From Craspedostauros australis (lineage: Eukaryota; Bacillariophyta; Bacillariophyceae; Mastogloiales; Achnanthaceae), in assembly GCA_026770025.1 (NCBI GenBank), contig JAMXDE010000005.1, forward strand, positions 124,001-188,000: a stretch of DNA of 64,000 bases. The letters are read 5' to 3'. Positions 10,828 through 21,506 of the stretch are shown here, one piece after another (the stretch's first letter is position 1; every line of letters begins with the position of its first letter). Made by a program: the position numbers and the translations under genes. Below the pieces are notes generated by a model. It made no database searches, was not told the DNA's origin, and saw only the letters and a list, made by a program, of their open reading frames with translations.

Positions 10828-12110
10828 TGTTGGCAAGTTCCGCTCACGGTAACCTACGATCGTGGAAGATGGTGTTGGTTGATAGTCGTTCGTTTGCTAT
10901 TTCATTACTTGGCTACTCCGATGCTCTCGGTGTACGCCGTTCTCTCGCCCGATGCTCTCGGTGCTTCAATATGTTTCGTAGATTCAGTCTCCGACTATGA
11001 GTCGGTACGCGAGATGCTCTCTCGCTCTTCTCTGTACTCTCTCTCTCTCTCTCAACATCGTGTGCTCGTCGCACACGATACTCCGTGTTCGATACGTACT
11101 CCGTATTCGACACTCCGTTCATTCAGTACTGGCTCCTACTCCATGAGTACTCGCCATTTGAAGTTCACCTTCTGTATCCATGATGCTGATGCCCTTCGGT
11201 CATCGGATCTTCACCTCCTGCTCTGACTCGGAGACAGATGTCGACGTGGTGACATGTTGACATCCTGTCGACGTCAGTAGGTGTCCTTCTGCTCTCCAGA
11301 TGTCACGTTCCATTGGTGATGCAGTGGTCTGTCAGATGATATCGTCATCTGAGGTTTAGTTGGGAAGTACCTCAAGATTCTCTTGGTACCATTGATGGAT
11401 GGACGGACGATTTTCCAATTCTCTCAGAAATCGTCATTTGCAAATTTCCTCCAGAAATCTTGCCCCTTTTCGTGTGTTCCGTTTCCCCTGTAATTCTGAC
11501 GAATCACAGTATACTATCGACACGAATATAGTTATACCGTCCAAGTGCGTATGAGAGAATAGCGGGTGAACGATGCACATATACACGTACATCTTGACAT
11601 ATACTCACATGTACATCTCGACAGCCGTTGGGGAGCTGCTCTCATGATGCGCTACCCAGGGTGATAGACTCGAGGAATTGGTGGTAACGTAGAGGGGAAC
11701 GTGTCCTTCTGCAATTGATCAGATCGAGAAGGTGGCGTTCACTGGAAGTCTGTTGGGAACTCAAATGTTATTACAAACTTAAGAGTTGTGAGCTTACTCT
11801 CTGACCTCTGTTCATGTCCATGCCTCTGCTCTTGCATTCCTCTGTTCTGCATGCATCGGATAGGATCTTTACATCTCTTCAGGTTCAACTGGTTTGGGTC
11901 AGTAGCTGGCTCACAGTACCGTTCTTGTTTCGTGGTACCTTTTGTCTGATACCCAGTACCTTGGTACTTCTTTAGTTTCGTTTCTCGTCGAGCTATTCGC
12001 TCGTAATGTGACCATTTCATGGTTCGTGTCGGTTCAGGATACGATTCATATGCACAACTAAGCCGGAACACGAGAGAGAGCTGTGCGGAATACAGCATAA
12101 TGCTAATACA
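10828..12110 (-). repeat. 5' LTR of the outer copia element (inferred ends)
   Basis: The ends are inferred, because the partner LTR lies outside the window. On the plus strand the segment starts TGTTGGCAAG, directly after the palindrome at 10816, and ends CTAATACA, giving TG...CA termini with TGT/ACA inversion. The element-strand start (TGTATTAGCA) resembles that of the inner element (TATTAGCA). It shares an 18-bp block (11352-11369) with the inner LTR. A length of 1283 bp is long for copia, so part of the interval could be flank. Confidence 0.5.
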
Positions 12111-12555
12111 GGGCGCAAGGCAGCAGAGAACACAACAAACGCGTACTATGGTCCCACGATGCCGCTGTCAAGTGTGCTTCGTCGTGTCCAAGATGCTGGA
12201 AAAGACAGAATTCAACGGACTAAAACGTCAGATTCTATTCTTCGTCACTGGATATTGTTATTATCCCTGCATCTTCATGACTTCGTGGGGGCTCTCATGG
12301 ACGAACGAGTGCGCTGTGCCCTTTGTACGCGTTTGCAAGCAAGGCACACTGCGGAGGGCGGAGAAACGACGTTTCGAGCCTGGAGTCATCCTCTGTGATT
12401 TCTCATCCCTTGCCAACACGGTACTGTATTCTACTACTACTCCATTCCCGAGTGGACTTCCACACAGTCAGAAGATATTGGATCACCAGTCATGATTACG
12501 TTAAACCGAACCTCGCACCGCATTTGAAATCCTGCCCGATGTCGTGACTAGGTCA
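12111..12555. other. No gene recognised between the outer element and the minisatellite
   Basis: A plus-strand open frame spans 12019-12495, but it crosses the inferred LTR end and shows no known motif, so I do not call it. I see no RNA gene here. Confidence 0.5.
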
Positions 12556-12806
12556 TGTGCAAGTCGCACTCATGTCGCGTTTACGTTGCGTCCACATGCG
12601 TCCGTGTGGAGTTCGCGTCGTGCTCTCGTCGTGTTCATGTCGCGTTTACGTTGGGTGCATGTCGCGTGCATGTCACGTTGACGTTGCGTGCCATGTTGCG
12701 TTGACGATGCGTCCATGTCGTGTTGATGATGCGTGCATGTTGCGTTCACGTCGCGTTCGCGTTGCGCTCATGCCATGTTCACGCCATGTTGACGTCGTGC
12801 TCGTGT
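12556..12806. repeat. Degenerate GTCGCGTTNACGTTGCGT-type minisatellite
   Basis: The interval is a run of variants of CATGTCGCGTTTACGTTGCGTC, with GCATGT, GTTGACG and CGCGTT recurring every 10-25 bases. The unit length is irregular. A copia element is inserted at its right end. A weaker run of similar character (GTGTCTCCGCACGTCCTG-like) follows on the other side at about 20640-20820. Confidence 0.6.
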
Positions 12807-12812
12807 GACGTC
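12807..12812. repeat. Target-site duplication, left copy (GACGTC)
   Basis: GACGTC at 12807-12812 is repeated at 20275-20280 on the far side of the element, flush with both LTRs. Copia duplications are usually 5 bp; here six bases match. Confidence 0.8.
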
Positions 12813-13567
12813 TGTTGGAAATCCGGGGTTAAGGTAGTAGATTAATCTGTTATCAATCTGTACCAATTTAGAACTGTGAGAACAAACTCCTTGACTCTCC
12901 AATTCCAATTCAGCAGCAAGTGTAATCTGTAGCAGTTCACCATGATCATGCACTTGTCCATGGTTGCATTCATCTGCTTCATCAGCTTGCTCTCATGCTC
13001 TCTTCTGCAGATTCATCATGCATTCTCGTGGTGATTGCATCTTCTACATTCGAGCAGCATCTCTCATAGACGCACAGGTACCTTCAGCATGGGTCTCAGT
13101 CTGATCGATCCCACTTGACCTTCGGTTCCTCAGTATTCCTCCTGCGCCATCATCACATACTCACCGGTCATGTTCATTCCATGTCGCGTCGTCAATCGTG
13201 CTCTTGAGCGGATAGGGGCATCGCTTCCGTTTCTCTTTCTCAGAGAAGCGATCCCTTGTCCGTCGATGCGCGTCGACATGTCTGATACATATCGACAGTT
13301 TCGCCCATAGTCTTGGCTCATGTGCGAATACATCCCTAGAGGTCGATCCATAGGTTCGCCCTCATCACAGCGGTGGTACATGGATAGGCTCCATGGTGGG
13401 ACATGACTGATGTTGATGTCATTCATGAACAGAGGGTTGATGGGGGACAGGCTGCAAGGTGGTCCGAGTGTTACCAACAAAGTTGACCTCGTCGAGTTGT
13501 GAAGATATTATTGGGAGGTGCGGCAATCATGGGTATCTTAGTAAAAGCGTACCCCCGATTCCTGACA
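12813..13567 (-). repeat. 3' LTR of the young copia element
   Basis: 755 bp, from TGTTGGAAATCC to GATTCCTGACA on the plus strand. A short purine tract (TGGAAGGG on the element strand, 13568-13575) abuts it. Confidence 0.95.
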
Positions 13568-13652
13568 CCCTTCCATTGTCGCATCGACAATATATCGTTC
13601 TTAACTCTGCTCTCCCTTACCCTTCATCACCACCATCCCACTCTCCGTTCCA

Positions 13653-16600
13653 TTAGTCCAATGCTGACCTTGGCTGGATGATATCGCCCTTGTGTCTGTC
13701 GTAGATCTCTTTCTTCGTATTCTTGGTGAACCCGTCTGCGATGTTGTCCTCTGAACGTACGAACCGGGCTCTAGCCTCTCTGTTCGCAATCAGTTCTCGA
13801 ATGAAGTGATGTCGTATGTCGATGTGTCTGGTTCTGGCGGATGTGGATGGGTTGGAAGCGATGAAGATTGCTCCCACGTTGTCAACCATCACGTCTGCTG
13901 GTCTGTGCATCTCCAACCCGATGTCTCTCATCAGTTGGGTGAGGAAGCGGATCTCCTTACCTGCCTCCGATAGTGCAACGTACTCTGCTTCCGTTGAGCT
14001 CAGTGTCACGCTGCGTTGTGCCTTCGATCTCCAGATGATTGGCACTCCTTGTAGTAGCACGATGTGTCCTCCTACGCTGATGCGATTGTCCTTGTCGCCA
14101 GCGAATTCGCTGTCGGTGTATACGACAATCTTCCATGCATCGTTCTCCAATGGATCCGGCTTCACCCTTAGTCCATATTCTCTCGTGTCCGACACGAACT
14201 TCATGACCCTTAGCATTTCCTTGTATGCTACGGCTGTTGGTCCATCCAACACCTTGGTCAGTTCGCGTACTGCGTTAGCGATGTCGGGCCGGGAGTGTTT
14301 CACCAAGTATAGCAGCATACCTACTCCACTTCGGTACCTGCTGTGCCGATCCTTGTCCACCTTGGGCGAGTCGCTGTCCCTTTGTATGCCTTGCCCTGGT
14401 GTTCCTGGTGTACCGTACCGCTGTAGCTTCATCACGTCGTCCTTGAATGTGTCAGTGATGTTCTTGATGATGTGCGGTTGGTTCACCCAGCAGTTTGTAT
14501 GGTCGTGGTTGAATATGATCTTGCAACTGAGATAGTCTTCGAGATCCTCTTCCACCTTGATTCCGAACCGCTCTGCCTTGATATCCCTTACTAGCTTCTT
14601 CAGTTCCTGTTCCTCTCCGATGCATAAGCAATCGTCAACGTAGGTCCCGATCAGCAGTAGGCTCCCTTCCTGATTCCGAATCAAAAGGCATGGATCCACA
14701 GCGCTTTGTCTAAACCCCAATTTGAGTAGGATGTCGACCAGCTTCTTGTTCCATTGTCTGGCACTCTGCACGAGTCCATAAATCGTCTTCTTGAGTAGCA
14801 GGCATTCGTCGGCTTCATGCTTCATACCCTTGGGGCATCGCATGTAGATCTCCTCCTCGAGCTCTCCATGTAGGAATGCTGTCTCAAAGTCGATAATGAT
14901 GCTGTCCAAGTGTAACAACATCTTCATTGTGAGCATAACGCGGTAGGTTGCGTCGTGTATCACTGGTGCGTGGTGTGCTGAGAAGTCAACTCCTGCAATC
15001 TGCGAGTATCCGCATGCGACGAGTCTTGCACGGAACACACCGTTCCTCTTCTCCTTGAACACCCATTTGGTCTTCACGCATCGCCGATCCTTCGGCATTT
15101 GGTTCATCTTGATCTTCTCCCATACTCCTCTTCTGGCCATATCGTTGAACTCCTTGTTGATGGCCTCCCGCCATTTCGTTCTCTTCTCAGGATCTGCATG
15201 ATCCCAGCACTCCTCGAATGTGGTTGGGTCTAGCATCATTGCGACATTAGCTTGCTCGTACCCCTCTTCGAGTGATCGTTGGTCCAATCCTTGGCTCGCA
15301 GTGATGAAGTCGTCGAGTCTCATCTTACCATGAGTAGTGTCTATCATCATACCTGCGACGTCTCTGTTGAATGTTGACCAATTCGTGTGGAAATCCTGTC
15401 CTGATGTTGCCAATGGTGTGGTAGTTGTTGTTGGAGTAGTCTCATTCTCTCCTTCATCTGATTCTGACTCTCCACTGGATCCTAGGTCTCGTTCCTCCAT
15501 TGGAATGGGTGAATTGTTGAACCCCGCGAGAGCCTTCAGCATCCTTGGCATGTCCCTAACAGGTGTTGCGACTGGGATCTCGTCTGGCTCGTCCTCGCCT
15601 GACTCGTATTGTCCCTTCTCGTCGTCCCTTCCGGATTCATCGTCGTTATCATCGTACGAATCGTCATCCCCTTGGGTGGGGAGCAAGTCATCTTGCCCTT
15701 GAGCAGCGTCTTCTGTATCTATGTCAATTCCGGCTCCTCTGCTCTGATCTGCGTCGTCGGTCTCCATGCCCTTGATGGTGTCCTCACGTCGCTCCCAAGT
15801 TACTCTATTGTTCGGGGAAGGTATCTCCGATGTAGAGTCGTCATCTTCCAGGTCCATTAATACTGACCTGTTGGCGTTCGCAATACCCTTGAACTGCCCA
15901 TATGACTGGTTCATCCATGTCACGTCTCTCGTGATTAGGATTCTCGTTGTAGCTAGATTCATCATCCGGTACACACCACTAGCATGCGATTGGCCGTATC
16001 CGACGAACATAGCCGGTTTGGATCTGCTGTCCAGCTTCGCCTTGATTGTTCGTCCTCCGATGTGGACCATACCTATTTCCCCGAATGTACGCAGTCCATC
16101 TACGTAGGTGGGGATCTGTTCGTTGAATAGGATACACGCTGGTTCTCTTGTCTTTGTTCCGATGATGTTCTCCAATTGCGTGGCTGTGCGAGCTGCTTCT
16201 GCCCACAGCTTACTTCGAGAGCTCTTCGGTAGATGCGTCTGATTCAGCATAGCTCTCACCTTTCCGTATAGTACAGCGAATTTTCGCTCCACGCGACCAT
16301 TTTGTTGGGGAGTGGCCGCGGCGGTGTACTCGAAAGTCGGTCCGAATCCAGCGTTAAGTAGTTGCTTCTCCGTGGAGTAATTTTCTCCCGCGTTGTCACA
16401 TCTCACATTTTTCACGCTCACTTCCTGATTCGCCTGAAGCCACCGTAATAACCCCACCATCTTGGATCCGACGTCGCTCTTTTCTCTCACAAAGAAACTC
16501 CAGCAGTAATCGCTGTAGTCATCGATAACCAGAAGCCAGTATTTGCCTCGGCCGAAACTGTACGTCTGAACACTCGATGTGTCCATGAACAGTCGCTCTC

Positions 16601-19436
16601 CGACTTTCTTTGCTCTTGGCTGTAGAGTCTTCGTCAATCCTCTTTGTCGCGATTTGCCGATCGCGCAGTCCACACAAGCGTTCAGTTTCCCTGTGACATT
16701 CCATCCGTATCGTCCCGCAGTGCGAGAGATGGTGTAAGTGTCAACATGGCCTAACATTTTATGGATTTTGTTGATGTCGATCGGTTTCTTCGTCGACACC
16801 CCGACGTTGGCTTGGTCGTCGAGTGCAGGAGCGGCTATCATGTTCACGCCACTCACAAATCCGCTGTGTGTCGCCATGATGCGATCGAAGCGAATGCGTT
16901 GCCCCTTTTTCTCCAAGGACATGATCACACCTCGGTTGCTAATATCGAAACCGTTTTCGAGAGCCTTGTTGATGCTCAAGAGGTTGACCCATAGCTCAGG
17001 CACGTACTTCACCGACTTGAGGAGGATGATTGCGGTATCGCCATTCTTCTGCATGACCTTCATCCGCTTGTCCCCCACCTTGGTTGCCCTGAGGTATCGA
17101 CCGCTGCCTACCTTGATGGAATGATTCGCTGTGCGCACGTTGATCATACCCTCGTCGTTGTTCGTGAGGTGACAGGAGGCGCCGGAATCTCCCAACCAGG
17201 TGTTGGCCTCGTGGCGGTCGGGTGCGATGGTCGACTTGCGCGTATCGACGTCGTCTAAGTCGCCGATCACCATTGCCATTTCGTGGCCGTTGGCATCACT
17301 GTACAGTGGTAACTCGCAGTGGGTGCGATAATCACGGACGCCATTGATGCTTGGGTGGTGCATCCACATCAGCTGCTCCGATGCGATGCTGCTCATTTCT
17401 CCGATCAGCGCTTGTTGGATTGGTTGACAGCGAACGCTCTCTAGCATTCCGTTCATCCGGTATGCATTAACACAGATGTCGAGTGCGCCTCGCACTCCGA
17501 TTTGGTGCATCAAGTAGTACAGGGAGCGTGGCTCCACCCCTGTCAGTCTGAGGGTTGCAATGCGATGCACTGCGTCGATGCAGATGAGGGAGAGTTCGGA
17601 CCGGACGTCGTTTGGTGAAAGGACGTTGCTCAACGAGCATCGGGCGGTCACGAATAACAATCCGCTCGTCTCATCTAGCACCTCTCTGCGTACCATCCTT
17701 TCGCCTTCGTTTCTAGGCACGGCACCTCTTGGCTCGTTGGCGAGCTGGATGAAGAAGGGAATGTTCGGGCAGTCCACGCACCATGCGTAGAGAGGCCCGC
17801 GCTTGAGGCACAACGGACACCATCCGTTGTTCATGTCACGACGCGATGATTGCTCGATCATGTCGTCGAGTGCGCTTGGACGGGATGGGAGACTATAGAC
17901 CGGTTCGTTGATGGCGCGGTCGATATTGTCGTTGTCGACTCCTGTCATCGCCATCTCCGTTACGTCTGCGTCCTCCTCATCTGTCGTTCCCTCGTGGTAT
18001 TCTGTGATCACTTCGTCGGGATCCTCGGCTTCTGCGTCGGATGAAAAGAGCTCGTCTTTGATCATCTCCTCGTCGTTGATAGGGGGCCCGTAGTAACCGT
18101 ACTCTCGTGGAGAGTGCTTGGCCATATCTTCGGTAGTCCACGCTCTTTCTGCGTTGGATGTTCCGCTCTCGAAGCTGGCGGTTCCGTCAACGTCGATCGT
18201 GACGAACGCCATGTCATCCATCATCACGTCGTCATCGTGTGAAAACACACGGTCCTGTGTGGTCACATTTCTGTCTTGGTTTGCGAATTTGGTGATTTTG
18301 TTGAGTTTTTCGCTGATCACACTTTCTTCTTCGCTCGCGTCTTCGTTGATGAACACACACATCATATCGTCTGATGCGGTGAGTGCGACGTCGTCGACTC
18401 CATCCATTCCGTCGGTAGCGACGTTGGCGGAGTCCGCCTCCTTCATGGCGGCCCTGAGCTTGAAGCACTGCACAATCTTGTGCCCCTTTTTGCCGCAGTA
18501 GTTGCATTCCCCGTTGAATTTGGGTTTGCCTCCGCCGTTGCCTTGGCCCTTCGGCTTGTTCTTGCCGTTGCCCTTCTTGGCTGCGGAGCGACAATCCGCC
18601 TTCTTATGGCCGTAGGCGCCACAGTTGCGACAGTTGCCCTTGAAGCTCCCAATGGCTGCGAGTGCCATCTCCTCCTTGCTGTTGTTGCCGCCGCGATTGG
18701 AGTTGCCTCCTTTGATGTTGCGGCCGTCGTAGGTGGCGCTCATGGTCTCGCGGATGTCTTCGATGGTCATCGTCTCTTCCTTTCCGAGGAATCTGAGTTC
18801 TATGATCTTCACATCCATTTCGTACTCTTTGCCAAGGGCGTTGAGCACGAGCATGTGGTACTGCTGCATATCCATGTTGATACCAGCGTTACCGAGGCGA
18901 TTGCGCAGCACTTCCATTTCGGTGAGGAACGTGTCTGGGTTCTCGCCCTTCTTCAATCGCATCCCGTTGAGTTGAGCCAACAACTTTGCCTTCATAGGCG
19001 CGGTTCGTTGCTCGTAGATGCGCTCAAGAGCCTTCCACGCCTTGCGCGGGTCTCCACTCTCAGTGAGACTGCCCTTAGTCCCCACCGCAGCCATGAAGGC
19101 GACATTGCCTTCCGTTGTCTCGTGGTTGATAGCCACGGCCAGTTCTTCGAACGCATACTTAGCCAGCATCTTCTTGTATTCTCCTTTTTCCGCACGGGTC
19201 ATGGAGGATACCTTCTTCGGTTCACTCGCGCCTTCCTCCGTCTTAGGAACGGGAGCCAAGGGGTCTGAGCTGAACGGAGCTGGCTTCACCACTACATCAT
19301 CGTAGTCCATGAGGTAAAAACCCTCGAGTCCCTTGCGCGCGGCGCGGGTCATGAACTTGACACTCCAGCCTTTCCAGCTAGAACGCTTGCCGTCAAAGAC
19401 GACAACACGGTCGGACTTGAAGAGATAGGAGTTCAT
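13653..19436 (-). CDS. Gag-Pol polyprotein of young copia element, intact
   Basis: One frame of 1927 codons. Gag occupies about residues 1-260. Two CCHC zinc knuckles follow, CRNCGAYGHKKADC and CNYCGKKGHKIVQC (about residues 265-335). A long acidic linker leads to the protease site WLGDSGASCHLTNN (about 745). The integrase has HKMLGH, CVDCAIGK, and the triad in FMDTSS, RCDNAGEN and GRVERKFA. The reverse transcriptase starts near GVWEKIKMNQMPKDRRCVKT and has FETAFLHGELEEEIYM and the active site YVDDCLC. RNase H has VVYTDSEFAGD and LSSTEAEYVALSE and lies at the C-terminus. Every catalytic motif expected of copia is present, so the element is likely competent to move. The start at 19436 lies 82 bp downstream of the 5' LTR. 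Its integrase resembles that of the outer element more than that of the inner one. Confidence 0.96.
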   Translation of the reverse strand: MNSYLFKSDRVVVFDGKRSSWKGWSVKFMTRAARKGLEGFYLMDYDDVVVKPAPFSSDPLAPVPKTEEGASEPKKVSSMTRAEKGEYKKMLAKYAFEELAVAINHETTEGNVAFMAAVGTKGSLTESGDPRKAWKALERIYEQRTAPMKAKLLAQLNGMRLKKGENPDTFLTEMEVLRNRLGNAGINMDMQQYHMLVLNALGKEYEMDVKIIELRFLGKEETMTIEDIRETMSATYDGRNIKGGNSNRGGNNSKEEMALAAIGSFKGNCRNCGAYGHKKADCRSAAKKGNGKNKPKGQGNGGGKPKFNGECNYCGKKGHKIVQCFKLRAAMKEADSANVATDGMDGVDDVALTASDDMMCVFINEDASEEESVISEKLNKITKFANQDRNVTTQDRVFSHDDDVMMDDMAFVTIDVDGTASFESGTSNAERAWTTEDMAKHSPREYGYYGPPINDEEMIKDELFSSDAEAEDPDEVITEYHEGTTDEEDADVTEMAMTGVDNDNIDRAINEPVYSLPSRPSALDDMIEQSSRRDMNNGWCPLCLKRGPLYAWCVDCPNIPFFIQLANEPRGAVPRNEGERMVRREVLDETSGLLFVTARCSLSNVLSPNDVRSELSLICIDAVHRIATLRLTGVEPRSLYYLMHQIGVRGALDICVNAYRMNGMLESVRCQPIQQALIGEMSSIASEQLMWMHHPSINGVRDYRTHCELPLYSDANGHEMAMVIGDLDDVDTRKSTIAPDRHEANTWLGDSGASCHLTNNDEGMINVRTANHSIKVGSGRYLRATKVGDKRMKVMQKNGDTAIILLKSVKYVPELWVNLLSINKALENGFDISNRGVIMSLEKKGQRIRFDRIMATHSGFVSGVNMIAAPALDDQANVGVSTKKPIDINKIHKMLGHVDTYTISRTAGRYGWNVTGKLNACVDCAIGKSRQRGLTKTLQPRAKKVGERLFMDTSSVQTYSFGRGKYWLLVIDDYSDYCWSFFVREKSDVGSKMVGLLRWLQANQEVSVKNVRCDNAGENYSTEKQLLNAGFGPTFEYTAAATPQQNGRVERKFAVLYGKVRAMLNQTHLPKSSRSKLWAEAARTATQLENIIGTKTREPACILFNEQIPTYVDGLRTFGEIGMVHIGGRTIKAKLDSRSKPAMFVGYGQSHASGVYRMMNLATTRILITRDVTWMNQSYGQFKGIANANRSVLMDLEDDDSTSEIPSPNNRVTWERREDTIKGMETDDADQSRGAGIDIDTEDAAQGQDDLLPTQGDDDSYDDNDDESGRDDEKGQYESGEDEPDEIPVATPVRDMPRMLKALAGFNNSPIPMEERDLGSSGESESDEGENETTPTTTTTPLATSGQDFHTNWSTFNRDVAGMMIDTTHGKMRLDDFITASQGLDQRSLEEGYEQANVAMMLDPTTFEECWDHADPEKRTKWREAINKEFNDMARRGVWEKIKMNQMPKDRRCVKTKWVFKEKRNGVFRARLVACGYSQIAGVDFSAHHAPVIHDATYRVMLTMKMLLHLDSIIIDFETAFLHGELEEEIYMRCPKGMKHEADECLLLKKTIYGLVQSARQWNKKLVDILLKLGFRQSAVDPCLLIRNQEGSLLLIGTYVDDCLCIGEEQELKKLVRDIKAERFGIKVEEDLEDYLSCKIIFNHDHTNCWVNQPHIIKNITDTFKDDVMKLQRYGTPGTPGQGIQRDSDSPKVDKDRHSRYRSGVGMLLYLVKHSRPDIANAVRELTKVLDGPTAVAYKEMLRVMKFVSDTREYGLRVKPDPLENDAWKIVVYTDSEFAGDKDNRISVGGHIVLLQGVPIIWRSKAQRSVTLSSTEAEYVALSEAGKEIRFLTQLMRDIGLEMHRPADVMVDNVGAIFIASNPSTSARTRHIDIRHHFIRELIANREARARFVRSEDNIADGFTKNTKKEIYDRHKGDIIQPRSALD

Positions 19437-19506
19437 GGTCGAAGTAGTGGTGGTGATGTTCGTTGCTGTGTTGGTGGGTGATGGAAACGTTGGATTTCAA
19501 TCGTAG

Positions 19507-19518
19507 CGTTTCGAAACG
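19507..19518. other. 12-bp palindrome CGTTTCGAAACG flush with the 5' LTR
   Basis: Perfect palindrome immediately internal to the 5' LTR, at the primer-binding position. It is matched in position and in its outer bases by CGTTTATAAACG beside the outer element's LTR. No TGG-initial primer site is seen. Confidence 0.6.
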
Positions 19519-20274
19519 TGTTGGAAATCCGGGGTTAAGGTAGTAGATTAATCTGTTATCAATCTGTACCAATTTAGAACTGTGAGAACAAACTCCTTGA
19601 CTCTCCAATTCCAATTCAGCAGCAAGTGTAATCTGTAGCAGTTCACCATGATCATGCACTTGTCCATGGTTGCATTCATCTGCTTCATCAGCTTGCTCTC
19701 ATGCTCTCTTCTGCAGATTCATCATGCATTCTCGTGGTGATTGCATCTTCTACATTCGAGCAGCATCTCTCATAGACGCACAGGTACCTTTCAGCATGGG
19801 TCTCAGTCTGATCGATCCCACTTGACCTTCGGTTCCTCAGTATTCCTCCTGCGCCATCATCACATACTCACCGGTCATGTTCATTCCATGTCGCGTCGTC
19901 AATCGTGCTCTTGAGCGGATAGGGGCATCGCTTCCGTTTCTCTTTCTCAGAGAAGCGATCCCTTGTCCGTCGATGCGCGTCGACATGTCTGATACATATC
20001 GACAGTTTCGCCCATAGTCTTGGCTCATGTGCGAATACATCCCTAGAGGTCGATCCATAGGTTCGCCCTCATCACAGCGGTGGTACATGGATAGGCTCCA
20101 TGGTGGGACATGACTGATGTTGATGTCATTCATGAACAGAGGGTTGATGGGGGACAGGCTGCAAGGTGGTCCGAGTGTTACCAACAAAGTTGACCTCGTC
20201 GAGTTGTGAAGATATTATTGGGAGGTGCGGCAATCATGGGTATCTTAGTAAAAGCGTACCCCCGATTCCTGACA
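19519..20274 (-). repeat. 5' LTR of the young copia element
   Basis: 756 bp, identical to 12813-13567 in the parts compared except for one extra T. It should contain the promoter for leftward transcription. Confidence 0.95.
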
Positions 20275-20280
20275 GACGTC
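20275..20280. repeat. Target-site duplication, right copy (GACGTC)
   Basis: Partner of 12807-12812. Confidence 0.8.
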
Positions 20281-21506
20281 GATCGCACGTCGTTTGCATT
20301 CCCTTTTGGTGTCCATCTCTGCAAGATCAACATGTCACATACGACACTATAGCTTATAGGAATTTGTCGCAATGCCATACGTTCCTAGTATTCAAAACAT
20401 GCAAAGTACAACTCTCATGTTAAGTGTGCTTCGGAATGCTGTAACCAATCAATATCAACCAAATATTCTGAATGGTATGGACAGTATGCCGTTATCCATC
20501 GAATCTAATTGTAGTTTATGCACTATATCGCTGTTTACAATACAACTTGACTCGATAACGTAGCATGGTACAGATTGAGCGCTTGTCACAGCGACAAATC
20601 TGCAGTAATTGGATGCTCATTTGGTGCTCATTTGGTGTCGATGTGTTCTCTGTGACTATCCTGTGCCGTGTCTCCGCACGTCCTGGCTCGTGTCTGGTGC
20701 GATTCTGTGCCATGTCTCCAGCCATCCTGCCTCGTTTCTAACACGATTCTATGTTACGTCCACGAAGATCCTGGTTCGTGTCTGCGGCTATTCTATGTCG
20801 TGTCGGTGTCTATTCCGATGCTTGACGTTTAGAGACACATGGTGCAGCGCACGCGAGTCAAACATCGCTGCTCCAACGGCTCCCCAGAAACCAGCTCCCC
20901 ACGCCGTTCGCCATGAAGCACATGGTGAAAAGCCAACGAGGAAGACAAGTGGCCAGCGAATACGCCGGGCAAGTGTCGCACAGGACAGAAGAACCATGTG
21001 CCTCCACAATCGTCGACTCACCGGAGCCGCCCTTTTGCGTACGTTGATCGTTGAGTCTAGACCAACGGTAGGTATACACTTATATGCCTAGGGATATAGT
21101 ATAGGATGCTTCTAGTAACATATAAATAGAATAGATGTATATATTTATTTAAGTACAGCTAGAGCAAGCCATATTGAACGCGGGGTCGGCCAGGCAAACA
21201 GCATGCGTTGAAAACTAAATCGGCAGAGTAGAGGTCTACACAAAGCATGTTTTGTACAGCGTTTCTCCTGCCGATGTTTCGCATTGACTGTTACCACGCT
21301 GCGACCCGTTGATTGATGGCTCCCTCGTCCTCTCAAGCACGGATGCTGCACATCACAAGCCGCATGTTGATCACGTGCGGCAACCTCTACTCTGCGGAAT
21401 GCCACGCAGTCAAGATGCAGTCTTATCTCATAATCGACTTGGATTCAACATTGACAGACGTGTACCTGTTGCTGATCCCCAATTCAACAGTAAGTGCCAC
21501 TGCAAC
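20281..21506. other. No gene recognised upstream of the orphan gene
   Basis: Contains a degenerate repetitive stretch (about 20640-20820) and an AT-rich patch (about 21090-21160). Short open frames here carry no recognisable motif. Confidence 0.5.

Larger units (their letters stand above)
12813..20274 (-). mobile_element. Complete, very young Ty1/copia retrotransposon
   Basis: Two LTRs (12813-13567 and 19519-20274) with TG...CA ends flank an intact 1927-codon Gag-Pol. Over the stretches compared, the LTRs differ by one inserted T (near 13090 against 19796). Both sides carry GACGTC. Near-identical LTRs, an intact frame and a clean target duplication all indicate a very recent transposition. 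It is similar to the outer element in having zinc knuckles and in the palindrome beside the 5' LTR. Confidence 0.95.

Noticed and set aside
12019-12495. 158-codon plus-strand frame
   Set aside because: Crosses the inferred LTR boundary and has no recognisable motif.
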